Shown piece by piece: positions 33,365-42,373 of a DNA stretch of 64,000 bases. Where the stretch lies: NCBI RefSeq assembly GCF_001927245.1, contig NZ_MJUX01000001.1, positions 558,001 to 622,000 of the forward strand, given 5' to 3'. A program made the translations under genes and the position numbers. How positions within the stretch are numbered: position 1 is the stretch's first letter; every line of letters starts with the position of its first letter. Under the pieces are notes generated by a model. It had not been told where the DNA came from, searched no databases, and worked only from the letters and a program-made list of their open reading frames with translations. This DNA comes from Acuticoccus yangtzensis (GTDB lineage Bacteria > Pseudomonadota > Alphaproteobacteria > Rhizobiales > Amorphaceae).

Positions 33365-34588
33365 ATGGACCGCGCACACACCTCCTCCGAACCGGATACC
33401 GCAACGGACACCGGCAAGCCGCAATCGGTCTTCCACCGCACCAGCGGCGACGTGCCGACCCAGCTCCCCCCGCTCGGCCCCGAAATGGCGCCGATGTGGC
33501 CGCCCAAACGCGACCTCGCGATGACGCTCCTCTTCGGCATCGTCGTCTATACGATGCCGCTGTGGCTGCAGCCCTTCGGCGCCGCCTACCCGGACCTGAT
33601 GCAGCGCTTCGCGATCTACGGGATCTTCGCGATCGGCTTCAACATCCTGTTCGGGCTGACGGGCTACCTCTCGTTCGGCCATGCCGCCTTCCTCGGCGTC
33701 GGCTCCTACACCGCCGTATGGTCGTTCAAGCTCCTGTCGCTCAACGTCATCCCGGCGATCGTCTGCTCGACGCTGATGGCAGGCGTCTTCGCCGTCCTCA
33801 TCGGCTACGTGTCGCTCCGGCGCTCGGGCATCTACTTCTCGATCCTCACGCTCGCCTTCGCGCAGATGTGCTACAACCTCGCCTATTCGGTGCTGACGCC
33901 GATCACCAATGGCGAGACGGGCCTGCGCGTCCTCAGCGACGATCCGCGCGTCGTCGACAGCCTGTTCGGCACCGCGGACATGGCCGTGCCGCGGGCATCC
34001 ATCTTCGGCATCGAGATGGCCGGGATGGCGGGCTTCTGGACCTGCGCCACGTGTCTGATGATCGCCTTCATCGTCGCGCTGCGCATTACCCGTTCGCCCT
34101 TCGGCATGATGCTGCGCGGCATCAAATCGAACCAGACGCGCATGTCCTATATCGGCTTCAACACGCGCCCTTACATGCTGACGGCGTTCGTCATCTCGGG
34201 CATGTATGCGGGGCTTGCCGGCGGACTGCTCGCGGTGGTCGACCCGCTCGCCGGGGCGGAGCGCATGCAGTGGACCGCCTCGGGCGAGGTGGTGCTGATG
34301 ACCATCCTCGGCGGCGCGGGCACGCTGATCGGTCCCTTCATCGGCGCCGTCATCATCAAATATTTCGAGAACATCTTCTCCTCGCTGGGCGATTCGGCGC
34401 TGATGGACGCCTTCTCCTTCATCCCCCCGGCGATCGAGAAATGGGTCGTCTTCGCCGTCTCGCCCTTCGTCGGCGAGGGCTGGCACCTGACGCTCGGCGT
34501 CCTCTTCATGATCGTCGTCATCTTCCTGCCGGGCGGGCTCATCGAGGGCTTCCGCCGCATCGGCCGCCTGTTCCGAAAGGGCCGCTGA
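33365..34588 (+). CDS. livM: Branched-chain amino acid-type ABC permease (LivM family)
   Basis: A 407-residue inner-membrane protein, second half of the importer channel. The first 60 residues are hydrophilic (Ser/Thr/Pro-rich, then [11 protein letters not shown]), longer than in E. coli LivM. Conserved segments are [32 protein letters not shown] (in parts: [13 protein letters not shown]), [19 protein letters not shown] and the coupling loop [17 protein letters not shown], then [15 protein letters not shown]. The gene starts at the base after the livH stop and is followed by livG after one base. Confidence 0.92.
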   Translation: MDRAHTSSEPDTATDTGKPQSVFHRTSGDVPTQLPPLGPEMAPMWPPKRDLAMTLLFGIVVYTMPLWLQPFGAAYPDLMQRFAIYGIFAIGFNILFGLTGYLSFGHAAFLGVGSYTAVWSFKLLSLNVIPAIVCSTLMAGVFAVLIGYVSLRRSGIYFSILTLAFAQMCYNLAYSVLTPITNGETGLRVLSDDPRVVDSLFGTADMAVPRASIFGIEMAGMAGFWTCATCLMIAFIVALRITRSPFGMMLRGIKSNQTRMSYIGFNTRPYMLTAFVISGMYAGLAGGLLAVVDPLAGAERMQWTASGEVVLMTILGGAGTLIGPFIGAVIIKYFENIFSSLGDSALMDAFSFIPPAIEKWVVFAVSPFVGEGWHLTLGVLFMIVVIFLPGGLIEGFRRIGRLFRKGR

Positions 34589-34589
34589 G

Positions 34590-35351
34590 ATGGTCGAAAA
34601 TACCGTCCTCCACGTCGCCGACGTGCAGAAGAACTTCGCCGGTCTGAAGGCGCTGTCCGACATCGACCTCGCCATCACCGAGGGGAAGACCCACGCCATC
34701 ATCGGCCCGAACGGTGCGGGCAAGTCGACGCTCCTCAACGTCGTCGTCGGCCGCATCGTCCCCGACGAGGGCGCGGTGGTGTTCGACGGCACCGTGATCA
34801 CCGGGAAGAAGCCGCACGAGATCAACCAGCTCGGCATCGCCCGCGTGTTCCAGACTCCGGAGATCTTCGGCGACCTGACGCTGCTTCAGAACGTGATGGT
34901 TCCCGCCTTCTCCAAGCGTGACGGGCCGACCCGCATGACCGTTCTGCGCGGGCTGGACGGCGACACCGACATCCGCATCCTCGCCGAGGAGATCTTGGAG
35001 GACGTGGGCCTCGCCGGGAAGCGGCACGACGACGCAAACGCCCTCTCGCGCGGCGACAAGCGGCGGCTGGAGCTTGCGATGTGCCTCGTCCAGCGGCCGA
35101 AGCTGCTGCTGCTCGACGAGCCGACCGCGGGCATGAGCCGGCTCGACACCAACCGCACCATCGACCTTCTGAAGAAGATCAAGGCGAGCGGGATGACCAA
35201 GGTGATCATCGAGCACGACATGCACGTGGTCTTTTCGCTGGCCGACACGGTGACGGTGCTGGCGGGCGGGCGGATCATCGCGCAGGGGACGCCCGAAGAG
35301 GTCCGCCGTGACCCGAGGGTGCAGGAAGCCTATCTCGGAGGAGCACACTGA
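34590..35351 (+). CDS. livG: ABC importer ATP-binding protein (LivG family)
   Basis: A 253-residue ATPase. Walker A GPNGAGKST (about 35-43), Q-loop GIARVFQTPEIF, a signature segment altered to LSRGDKRRLELAM (the family norm is LSYGxQRRLEIA; here Ser-Arg-Gly-Asp), Walker B KLLLLDEPTAGMS and the H-loop VIIEHDMHVVF are all present. It pairs with LivF to power the permease. One base after the livM stop; its own TGA overlaps the livF ATG by one base. Confidence 0.93.
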   Translation: MVENTVLHVADVQKNFAGLKALSDIDLAITEGKTHAIIGPNGAGKSTLLNVVVGRIVPDEGAVVFDGTVITGKKPHEINQLGIARVFQTPEIFGDLTLLQNVMVPAFSKRDGPTRMTVLRGLDGDTDIRILAEEILEDVGLAGKRHDDANALSRGDKRRLELAMCLVQRPKLLLLDEPTAGMSRLDTNRTIDLLKKIKASGMTKVIIEHDMHVVFSLADTVTVLAGGRIIAQGTPEEVRRDPRVQEAYLGGAH

Positions 35352-36103
35352 TGGCCGACGCCGCGACCCTCGCCCGGCCGGGCACCGCCACCGGCACCGC
35401 GCCCTTCTTCTCCTGCCGCGATGTCCACGCCTATTATGGCGAAAGCTACATCGTGCAGGGGGTCTCGTTCGAGGTGATGGAGGGCGAGGTGATCGCCCTT
35501 CTCGGCCGCAACGGGGCGGGCAAGACGTCCACCCTGCGCACCATCGCCCGGACCGACACGCCGCAGATGCGCTCCGGCGAGATCTGGCTCGGCGGCACCG
35601 CGCTGCACAAGACCAACGCCGTCGGCGCCGCGCAGGCAGGGCTGCAACTCGTTCCGGAGGACCGGCGCATCATCGCCGGGCTGACGGTCGAGGAGAACCT
35701 GAAGCTCGCTCAGATCGCCGAGCCCATCGGCTGGCCGATCGAGAAGGTGTACGAGCGTTTTCCCCGCCTTGCCGAGCGGCGCCGCCAGGAGGCGGTCACC
35801 ATGTCGGGCGGCGAACAGCAGATGCTGGCCGTCGCCCGCGCCCTCTGCCGCGAATTGAAGCTCCTGTTGCTGGACGAACCCTACGAGGGCCTCGCCCCGG
35901 TGATCGTGCAGGAGATCGAGCGGTGCGTGGCCGAGATCAAGGCGGCCGGCATCACCACCATCATGGTGGAGCAGAACGCCATCGCCGCGCTCCACCTCGC
36001 CGACCGCGCGATCATCATGGACATGGGCGAGATCGTCTACACCGGCACCGCCGCCGACGTGCTGGCCGACAAGGCGCTGCGGGAAGAGTATCTCGCCGTG
36101 TGA
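35351..36103 (+). CDS. livF: ABC importer ATP-binding protein (LivF family)
   Basis: A 250-residue ATPase, the partner of LivG. Walker A GRNGAGKTST (about 50), Q-loop AGLQLVPEDRRI, signature MSGGEQQMLAVARAL, Walker B LKLLLLDEPYEGLAP and H-loop TIMVEQNAIAA. The N-terminus is about 15 residues longer than usual (MADAATLARPGTATGTAPFF). Last gene of the importer operon; the next gene is convergent after 52 bases. Confidence 0.93.
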   Translation: MADAATLARPGTATGTAPFFSCRDVHAYYGESYIVQGVSFEVMEGEVIALLGRNGAGKTSTLRTIARTDTPQMRSGEIWLGGTALHKTNAVGAAQAGLQLVPEDRRIIAGLTVEENLKLAQIAEPIGWPIEKVYERFPRLAERRRQEAVTMSGGEQQMLAVARALCRELKLLLLDEPYEGLAPVIVQEIERCVAEIKAAGITTIMVEQNAIAALHLADRAIIMDMGEIVYTGTAADVLADKALREEYLAV

Positions 36104-36155
36104 CGGCGCGCCGCCTCACGAGGTCGGCGGTCGGCATAGACCGCCGGTCGGCGCG

Positions 36156-37103
36156 TCAGGTGGGCGCCGCCACCCGGCGCGCGATCTCCGCGATGTGCCG
36201 CAGGTCCGTGCCGCAGCAGCCGCCGAACACGGTGAAGTGCGGGTGGCGGCGCGCGATGGCGCCGAGCTGACCGCCGAGCTCCTCCGGATCGCCATCGTCG
36301 AGCGCCACCGCCGCGTCGAGCTCGGCGTGGCTGCAGCGGGACGCATTGGCGACGAAGCCCTTGAGGCGCTCCATCCACGGCCCCTCGCCCTGCCCCTCCG
36401 TCTGCCTCCACGTCCCTTCGACGTGGTCCGGGTGGGCGCAGTTGACGAGGTAATAGGCCGGGGCGCAGCCGGTCGCAGCGTCCACCGCGGCAATGGCGGC
36501 GCCGAGGGGCGCTCCGGTCGGCAAGCGCCCGTCGGTCTCCACGGTGAAGGAGATGGCGACCGGCAATCCCGCCTCGGCCGCCGTGCGGGCGATGCCGATC
36601 GCCTCCTCCGCATAGCAGAGCGTGAAGGCGTTGATCATCTCCGCGCCCCCTTCGGCGAAGATCGCGATCTGATCCCGGTGATAGTCGGCGGCTTCGTCCG
36701 CGGTCATCAGCGCGGCGGGCGCATAGCCGTCCGCACGCGGGCCGATCATGCCCGACACCACGGTCGGCACCGACCCGGCGCGCGCCTTGGCCTGCTGCGC
36801 GAAGACAACCGCACGGCGATTGGCCTCGGCGAGCCGGGCGCCGGTGTAGCCTATCGCCGCCGCGCGGTCCGGATTGGCGGTCCAGGTGTAGGTGTCGAGG
36901 ATCACCCCCGCCCCGGTTTCGGCGCCGATAGAGATCAGCGCGTCATAATACTGCGCCAGGACGGTTTGCCCGGCAGCCTCCTCCAGCAGCGGATAGGCCG
37001 AGAAGTTCGGCAGATCGATCCCCTTGTTGAAGATCAGATCGGTTTCATTGCCCGTATATTGCAGGAACGGGCGGTCCATTTGTGGCAGTCTCTTCGTCAT
37101 CAT
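36156..37103 (-). CDS. Homocysteine S-methyltransferase family protein
   Basis: A 315-residue (beta/alpha)8 protein of the homocysteine methyltransferase fold, read from ATG 37103 (MMTKRLPQMDRPFLQYTG). The zinc ligands are the Cys in YLVNCAHPDH (about 220) and the paired Cys in FGGCCGTDLRHI (about 296). Such enzymes move a methyl group from S-methylmethionine, SAM or betaine to homocysteine to make methionine. The usual N-terminal DGGxGTxL is replaced by GNETDLIFNKGIDLP, so this belongs to a divergent branch and its donor is uncertain. Divergent from the cupin gene. Confidence 0.85.
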   Translation of the reverse strand: MMTKRLPQMDRPFLQYTGNETDLIFNKGIDLPNFSAYPLLEEAAGQTVLAQYYDALISIGAETGAGVILDTYTWTANPDRAAAIGYTGARLAEANRRAVVFAQQAKARAGSVPTVVSGMIGPRADGYAPAALMTADEAADYHRDQIAIFAEGGAEMINAFTLCYAEEAIGIARTAAEAGLPVAISFTVETDGRLPTGAPLGAAIAAVDAATGCAPAYYLVNCAHPDHVEGTWRQTEGQGEGPWMERLKGFVANASRCSHAELDAAVALDDGDPEELGGQLGAIARRHPHFTVFGGCCGTDLRHIAEIARRVAAPT

Positions 37104-37244
37104 CGTCGGTTCCTTGGCACCTCGCCGATGCGGGCGGTGCGTGATGAGGGTGCAGACGGCGCGGGTTCGACGCAGCCGGCGAGAAGTGCGATATGGACGA
37201 GGCATCGCGCGGTGGCTGTGCCGGGCAGCACATGACCTTAAGAG

Positions 37245-37718
37245 ATGGACGACGAGATGAGCGAGATGGATTGGCGCCTGAACGGTGTGCGCATCGTGAA
37301 ATCGGGCGAGCTTGACCCCAACACGGCGTCGACGCCGGGGATGGACCGTGCGGCGGCGATCAACTTCGCCAAGGCCGGCGCCAACAAGCTCTGGGCCGGG
37401 ACGGTGAAGATCCACCCCGACGCCAAGACCGGCGCGCACCATCACGGCCACCTGGAATCGGTGATCTATGTCGTGAAGGGTCGCGCGCGGATGAGGTGGG
37501 GCGACAAGCTGCAGTTCGTGGCCGAGGCGGATCCGGGCGATTTCATCTATGTGCCGCCCTACGTGCCGCACCAGGAAATCAACGCCATGACCGATGAGAC
37601 GCTGGAGTGCGTGCTCGTTCGCTCGGATCAGGAGCCGGTGGTGGTCAACCTCGACATCGATCCGGTGGAGTCCCCCGAGCCCGTGCGCTGGACGGACCCG
37701 AACCACCCGGCGGAATAA
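37245..37718 (+). CDS. Cupin domain protein
   Basis: A 157-residue single-cupin protein. Motif 1 is GAHHHGHLESVIYVVKGRA (about 64-82), giving His, His and Glu metal ligands, and motif 2 is DFIYVPPYVPHQEINAM (about 103-119) with the third His. It probably binds Fe or Mn. The end PEPVRWTDPNHPAE is typical of a widespread small cupin family of unknown reaction. It is divergent from the homocysteine methyltransferase gene with 141 bases between, and followed by a long gap. Confidence 0.85.
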   Translation: MDDEMSEMDWRLNGVRIVKSGELDPNTASTPGMDRAAAINFAKAGANKLWAGTVKIHPDAKTGAHHHGHLESVIYVVKGRARMRWGDKLQFVAEADPGDFIYVPPYVPHQEINAMTDETLECVLVRSDQEPVVVNLDIDPVESPEPVRWTDPNHPAE

Positions 37719-38083
37719 GCCGCAGGCGCGTCGACCGCGGCGCTCGGCCGCGTCCCGCGTCACCAACAGGGGCCGCAAGTCCGGTGGCGCCCGCGTGGTT
37801 CTCGCGCCGGGCGGCAGTCGCAGTGTTCCGGTGCGCGGCGGAGCCGACACGGCGCCGCGCCCGATGGTGGGTGCAGGGTTAGCGCGGAGGGGATCGGCTT
37901 GCGCAGGCATCGCGTGGGACCCCGATGTGCGCGAGGCAGAAAAAAGGCGGGCCGGAGCCCGCCTTTTTTCATGTGCGTTGGACGCCGGCCGGTTCCGCAC
38001 AGGTGCGTGCGGAACCTCTCAGCTCGGTGCCGCGCCGGTGCGTGCGGCGGGAGCCAGTGCGGCAGAGGTCAGCGCGGAAGCGC
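37719..38083. other. Intergenic gap between convergent cupin and ctpA genes
   Basis: About 365 bases. A bidirectional terminator is at 37939-37969. The rest is GC-rich without a convincing reading frame. Near 38000-38095 the phrases GTGCGTGCGG and CTCAG(C/T)TCGG each occur twice, a short imperfect repetition of no clear meaning. Confidence 0.5.
37939..37969. terminator. Bidirectional rho-independent terminator between cupin gene and ctpA
   Basis: GGCGGGC-CGGA-GCCCGCC is a perfect 7-bp stem with a tetraloop, flanked by six As and six Ts, so it functions on either strand. It lies 220 bases from the cupin stop and about 115 from the ctpA stop. Confidence 0.9.
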
Positions 38084-39418
38084 TCAGTTCGGCACGCCGG
38101 CATTGGGGTCCGGCGGGAAGGCCTCGGACACCTCTTCGCCGTGCAGCAGGGAGATGGCGAACTTCAGCTGCTCGTCGTCGGCCCGTTCGGTCGGCACGTA
38201 GGTGAGCGAGCCGGCGCGCTCCTCCTCCTCGCCGTCCTCGGCGACGAGGTGGCCGCGCAGGGACGCTTCGCCGCGCGCCTCCAGCTTGCCCTGCAGTTCT
38301 TCCGGCAGCGGCTGAATGACCTGAATGTCGGGGTCGATGCCGCGCGCCTGGATCGACCGGCCGGACGGCGTGTAATAGCGCGCCGTGGTCAAGCGGATGG
38401 CGCCGTTCGGGCCGAGCGGGATGATCGTCTGCACCGAACCCTTGCCGAAGGACTGGGTGCCGACGATGGTCGCCCGCTTGTGGTCCTGCAGCGCGCCGGC
38501 CACGATCTCGGACGCCGAGGCAGAGCCGCCGTTGATGAGGACGATCAGCGGCAGGCCGTCGACGAGGTCGCCGAGCTCGGCCGAGTAGCGCTGCGCCTTG
38601 TCTTCCTCACGGCCGCGGGTGGAGACGATCTCGCCCTGGTCGAGGAAGGAGTCCGACACGTCCACCGCCTCGGTCAGAAGGCCACCGGGGTTGTTGCGCA
38701 GGTCGAGGATGAAGCCCTTCAGTCCGCCGTCGCCGGCCTCGGCCTTCAGGCGCTTGATGCCTTCGGTGATGCCGGACGTCGTGCGCTCGGTGAACGAGGA
38801 GATGCGCAGGTAGCCGAGATCGTCGCCCATGATCTCCCACTTCACCGACTGGATCTGGATCCTGGCGCGGGTGATCGGGATCTCGATCGGATCCGCCACG
38901 CCTTCGCGGCGCACGGTGATGACGATCTTGGAATCGACGGGGCCGCGCATGCGGTCGACCGCTTCGTTGAGGGACAGGCCCATCACGTCCTCACCGTCGA
39001 GGTGGGTGATGAGGTCACCGGCCAGGACGCCGGCCTTGAAGGCGGGCGTATCGTCGATCGGCGAGACGACCTTGATGAACTCGTTCTCCATCGTGACCTC
39101 GATGCCGAGGCCGCCGAACTCACCCGACGTCTGGACCTGCATGTCCTGGAAATCGTCGGGCGGCATGTAGTTGGAGTGGGGATCGAGAGAGGTCAGCATG
39201 CCGTTGACGGCGGCGGCGATCAGGGCCTTTTCGTCCGGCGCTTCGACGTACTGGGCGCGCACGCGCTCGAACACGTCACCGAACAGGTTGAGTTGCCGGT
39301 AGGTGTCGGCGGAGGCGGCGTTCGCATTGCCGAGCAGCGCGCCCGGATCCGCCACTGCCACGGCGCCGGCCGCCCCGAAGGCTGCACCCGTCATCAACAA
39401 ACCAATACGACGGATCAT
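38084..39418 (-). CDS. ctpA: Carboxyl-terminal processing protease CtpA (S41)
   Basis: A 444-residue periplasmic serine protease read from ATG 39418 (MIRRIGLLMTGAAFG). A signal peptide or anchor covers about 1-25. The PDZ domain (about 80-165) has GGLGIEVTMENEFIKVVSPID and AGVLAGDLITHLDGEDV. The S41 protease core has LRNNPGGLL, the nucleophile Ser in INGGSASASEIVAG and the general-base Lys in TQSFGKGSVQT. It cuts non-polar C-termini of envelope proteins, often peptidoglycan hydrolases. Its ATG overlaps the stop of the EnvC-like gene, which supports a joint role in cell-wall turnover. Confidence 0.95.
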   Translation of the reverse strand: MIRRIGLLMTGAAFGAAGAVAVADPGALLGNANAASADTYRQLNLFGDVFERVRAQYVEAPDEKALIAAAVNGMLTSLDPHSNYMPPDDFQDMQVQTSGEFGGLGIEVTMENEFIKVVSPIDDTPAFKAGVLAGDLITHLDGEDVMGLSLNEAVDRMRGPVDSKIVITVRREGVADPIEIPITRARIQIQSVKWEIMGDDLGYLRISSFTERTTSGITEGIKRLKAEAGDGGLKGFILDLRNNPGGLLTEAVDVSDSFLDQGEIVSTRGREEDKAQRYSAELGDLVDGLPLIVLINGGSASASEIVAGALQDHKRATIVGTQSFGKGSVQTIIPLGPNGAIRLTTARYYTPSGRSIQARGIDPDIQVIQPLPEELQGKLEARGEASLRGHLVAEDGEEEERAGSLTYVPTERADDEQLKFAISLLHGEEVSEAFPPDPNAGVPN

Positions 39419-40686
39419 CCACGTGTCCTTCCTGCATCGGCCGTGGCCTCGCGCCACCAGCCCTGACTATCGATTGCAACGCGATCCTTACGGAGCTCAA
39501 TATAAAGCGCCGGCCTTGATCCAAGGAGATCCGACCCTTCCGCACTGGCGGAGACGGCCGCGGACCGGCTCGCCATCCGCCCCATACGCCCCAGCGGCGC
39601 GCCGGGCTCAACCCTGTCTCCGGTGACGACCGAGGTCTCTTCCAAACCTGCCAGGACCATATGGTAACCCTCGCCCGCGTCTAGGATCAAGACTTGGCCA
39701 TAATCGCTGAACGGCGCCGAAAACAGCACCGTCGCCGCCATGGGCGCAAAAACCGTGGCCTCGGGCAATGCCGCGATCGTGCGGCCGTTCGACACGTCGC
39801 CCGTCCCGGTGGCGTCACCGAAGGTCGAGACGACGCTTCCGGCCACAGGTAGAGCCAGCGTACCGCGCTGCGCCTCGAAGGAGCGGCCGGCGGGCGGAGC
39901 GACGTTCACGCCTTCACGCGACAGGCGGTCGAGGAGGCCAGAAACGGTGCGTTCCTCTTCGGCCAGACGGGCGAGATCGGCGTTCGCGCGCTCACGCTCG
40001 TAAAGCGACAGCGCGCGGCGGCGCTGCAGTTCCGCGCTCAATTCGTCCAGCCGGCGGCGCTCGCCGTTCAGCGTCTCGAGGTCGCCGCGCAGGCTTGCCC
40101 AGCGGGCTCTTTCGTCGGCCTCGAGCCGCGCGGCTTCGGCCAGTGTGGCCGACAGGGTGCGGGCGCTGCGGTCGAGCTGGGGAAGCGCGGCGTTGAGGAG
40201 GATCGCCCCGCGCACGGCACTGGTGGCATCGCCGCTGTCGCCGAAGAGGGCGGGCGGCGGGCGGCGGCCGATGCGTTGCAGCGCCATCAAAATGGTGGAG
40301 AGGTCGCCACGCTTCTCGGCGAGGTCGCGGCGGATGGCGGCCTGATCGTCGGTCAGCCGCTCCAGCGCCACCTCTTCGCCGGCGATGCGTTGCTCCAGTT
40401 CGGCGACGGAGGCGGCGGCGGCCTCGGCGCGTTCGCGCAGCCGCGCCTCGTCGCTCGCAAGGTCGATCAGCTCGTCGCCGAGGTCGCTGGCGCGGGCCTC
40501 GGCGGCGGCGGTGCTTTCGCGCAGCCGTTCAAGACGTTGCAGCAGTTGCTGCCGCTCGCTCGGCGCGGCGACCGTCGCGCCAGGCTGAGCCTGAGCCAAC
40601 GCCGGGAGAGGCACCGCCGGGCCGAGCAGAACGGCCGCGGCGAGAGCCAGCGGTGCGCCGCGTCGGGTTCCGGCGCGCACCGTCAC
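39415..40686 (-). CDS. EnvC-like murein hydrolase activator (degenerate M23 domain)
   Basis: A 423-residue secreted protein. It starts at GTG 40686, which overlaps the rlmH stop (GTGA) and gives a signal peptide ending ALPALAQAQ. Residues about 35-280 are a long coiled coil rich in Leu, Glu, Arg and Ala (SDLGDELIDLASDEARLRERAEAAAASVAELEQ, in part). The C-terminal M23/LytM domain (about 295-420) has LPVAGSVVSTFGDATGTG and YHMVLAGLEE, but the H-x3-D and HxH zinc ligands of active peptidases are missing, as in EnvC. It should activate an amidase at division. Operon rsfS-rlmH-envC-ctpA. Confidence 0.9.
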   Translation of the reverse strand: MTVRAGTRRGAPLALAAAVLLGPAVPLPALAQAQPGATVAAPSERQQLLQRLERLRESTAAAEARASDLGDELIDLASDEARLRERAEAAAASVAELEQRIAGEEVALERLTDDQAAIRRDLAEKRGDLSTILMALQRIGRRPPPALFGDSGDATSAVRGAILLNAALPQLDRSARTLSATLAEAARLEADERARWASLRGDLETLNGERRRLDELSAELQRRRALSLYERERANADLARLAEEERTVSGLLDRLSREGVNVAPPAGRSFEAQRGTLALPVAGSVVSTFGDATGTGDVSNGRTIAALPEATVFAPMAATVLFSAPFSDYGQVLILDAGEGYHMVLAGLEETSVVTGDRVEPGAPLGRMGRMASRSAAVSASAEGSDLLGSRPALYIELRKDRVAIDSQGWWREATADAGRTRG

Positions 40687-41192
40687 GCGCGATGATAGGG
40701 GTGGCCAAGACGTATCGTCACCGCTCGATAGAGTTGTTCCAGGAGGATCGCCCGCGCCAGAAGGTGCGGGAGCGTCATCGCGCTCAGCGACATCGTATGG
40801 TCGGCCGCGGCTTTGATCGCCTCGCCATGGCCGTCCGCCCCGCCGATGGCGAAGCACACGTTGGGGTGTCCCGCGTCGAGCCAGCTCTGCAGGCGCGCCG
40901 CGAACTCGGCGCTCGACCAGGGGGCGCCGTTTTCGTCCAGCACGACGAGCGGTCCGGGCTTTTTGGCCTGGAGCAACTTGTCGCCTTCGAGGGCAGCCTT
41001 GGTCGGCCCCGTCGCCTCCGCGAATTCGCGCACGGTGACGGCCGAGAGCCCCAACGAGCGGCCGATCCGCTCGGCCCGCTCCATATAGCGGCCGCACAGT
41101 TCGGCTTCGGGACTCTGCCCAGCCTTACCGACGGCGAGAACGAAGAGGTTCAGACGACGAGCTCCACCTGTGCCGCCGGATCCATCTGCCAC
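40683..41192 (-). CDS. rlmH: 23S rRNA (pseudouridine-1915-N3)-methyltransferase RlmH
   Basis: A SPOUT-fold enzyme of up to 169 residues. The C-terminal knot shows FAIGGADGHGEAI and LEQLYRAVTIRLGHPYHRA, the diagnostic end. Start is ambiguous. GTG 41192 adds 14 unusual residues (ADGSGGTGGARR) and overlaps rsfS by 43 bases. Homologues begin at the segment matching LNLFVLAVG, where the codon is CTG and overlaps the rsfS TGA. If that CTG is the start, the protein has about 155 residues. The gene is translationally linked to both neighbours. Confidence 0.92.
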   Translation of the reverse strand: MADGSGGTGGARRLNLFVLAVGKAGQSPEAELCGRYMERAERIGRSLGLSAVTVREFAEATGPTKAALEGDKLLQAKKPGPLVVLDENGAPWSSAEFAARLQSWLDAGHPNVCFAIGGADGHGEAIKAAADHTMSLSAMTLPHLLARAILLEQLYRAVTIRLGHPYHRA

Positions 41193-41548
41193 ATCTTCTC
41201 GAGGTTGTAGAAGGTCCGAACCTCGGGACGAAACACGTGGATAATGACATCACCCGTATCGATGAGGACCCAATCGCAGCTATTGAGTCCCTCCACCTTC
41301 ACGGCTTTGGCACCGTTGTCCTTCAGATCGCGAAGGAGACGGTCGGCGACAGCACCGACGTGGCGGTGAGATCGGCCCGATGCCACGACCATGTGGTCGG
41401 CGATCGGCGTTTTGCCGGTCACATCGATGGCGACGATGTCCTCAGCCTTGGAGTCCTCCAGACTGTCCAGGACGACGGCGAGGGGCACGGCAATTTCACC
41501 GATTTCCTCACGATGAGACGGGATCGCCTCATTTGACGTCAATGCCAT
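41150..41548 (-). CDS. rsfS: Ribosomal silencing factor RsfS
   Basis: A 132-residue protein read from ATG 41548 (MALTSNEAIPSHREEIG), which has a good ribosome-binding site (AGGAAAGGAA); a longer form from 41608 is less likely. RsfS binds ribosomal protein uL14 and prevents subunit joining during starvation. Typical parts are SLEDSKAEDIVAIDVTGKT, IADHMVVASGRSHRHVGAVAD, CDWVLIDTGDVIIHVF and RTFYNLEKMW. First visible gene of the operon that runs through rlmH and the EnvC-like gene to ctpA. nadD, which commonly precedes it, is not found upstream. Confidence 0.94.
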   Translation of the reverse strand: MALTSNEAIPSHREEIGEIAVPLAVVLDSLEDSKAEDIVAIDVTGKTPIADHMVVASGRSHRHVGAVADRLLRDLKDNGAKAVKVEGLNSCDWVLIDTGDVIIHVFRPEVRTFYNLEKMWQMDPAAQVELVV

Positions 41549-41850
41549 GTGTGCGCGGGTTCCTTTCCTAGAACGTCGCTTAAGTAAGGCTTCGAAACCG
41601 AGGCCCATGCCGCAAAGATAGGTTTTTGTCCATCACCTTTTCAAGTGTACCGGCATCACATGGCCCCAGTTAGTCCCCAATATGAGGAGGGTTGCGCAGG
41701 CGGCTTTCTCCGGACTGGCGCGACGATCTGCAAACCTCGTTGTCCGTCCGCGTCTTAGGCGGGGCGAAGCGCGGCCCGATACACGCCGCGGCGAACCGGC
41801 GGCGGCCTTGAGCATTGTCCCTCCAAACCGATCGCGAGAGGAGACGAGAC
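41549..41850. other. Divergent intergenic region between rsfS and the PRC-barrel gene
   Basis: About 300 bases, slightly lower in GC near 41620-41680 (AGGTTTTTGTCCATCACCTT). It must carry promoters for both genes. A GAGAGGAGACGAG ribosome-binding segment lies just before the right-hand gene. No reading frame, repeat or strong hairpin is seen. Confidence 0.5.
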
Positions 41851-42330
41851 ATGCACGACCCGATTCGCATGACCGCGCTGACCGCCGCCCTTCTGACGAC
41901 GGCCGCCTTCGCCGCCCCCGGTGCCAGCGCCCAGCAGACGACGGGCCCCGCCGGACAGGCCGAAATCACCACCGAGGCGCAGATGACGCCCGCCGCCACC
42001 GGCGAGGCGCCCGTGGTCAACGCCGCGCGCCTCGTGGAGATCGACGACGACTTCGTGTTGCCGACCCTCAACATGCCAGTCGACGCCATCGACGACTGGG
42101 ACGTGGTGGACATCAACGGCAACGAGCTCGGCGAGCTCGAAGAGGTGCTGGGGCCGGACCGCAACACCGCCACCGCCGCCGCCATCGAGTTCGACGGGCC
42201 GGGCTGGTTCTTCAACGACAACGACGTCACCCGCGTCGTCGACATCTCCGCCCTGACGATCCAGGACGGGCGCCTGGTGCTCGACATGACCGAGGAAGAG
42301 GTGCGCTCGCTGCCGGTCTACGACGACTGA
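41851..42330 (+). CDS. Secreted PRC-barrel domain protein
   Basis: A 159-residue protein with a signal peptide (about 1-29, AAFAAPGASAQQ). After a short linker the PRC-barrel fold occupies about 70-159: WDVVDINGNELGELEEVLG, then strands through VTRVVDISALTIQDGRLVLDM. PRC-barrels occur in RimM, photosynthetic reaction-centre H subunit and many small envelope proteins of alphaproteobacteria, where the function is not known. Strongly acidic. ATG 41851 is used because of its ribosome-binding site and signal peptide. Confidence 0.85.
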   Translation: MHDPIRMTALTAALLTTAAFAAPGASAQQTTGPAGQAEITTEAQMTPAATGEAPVVNAARLVEIDDDFVLPTLNMPVDAIDDWDVVDINGNELGELEEVLGPDRNTATAAAIEFDGPGWFFNDNDVTRVVDISALTIQDGRLVLDMTEEEVRSLPVYDD

Positions 42331-42373
42331 GCAAGCGCCCGAGACGACGCAGCGCGGGCCGATCCCCGCCGCG

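Noticed and set aside
32117-34837. A 906-residue open frame on the minus strand opposite livH/livM
   Set aside because: It runs antisense to clear permease genes, is rich in His, Asp and Arg without domains, and is explained by the GC-skewed third positions of the true genes.
37719-38083. Small genes in the gap between cupin gene and ctpA
   Set aside because: Frames exist, but they are Arg/Pro/Ala-rich, cross a strong terminator and have no ribosome-binding site or motif.
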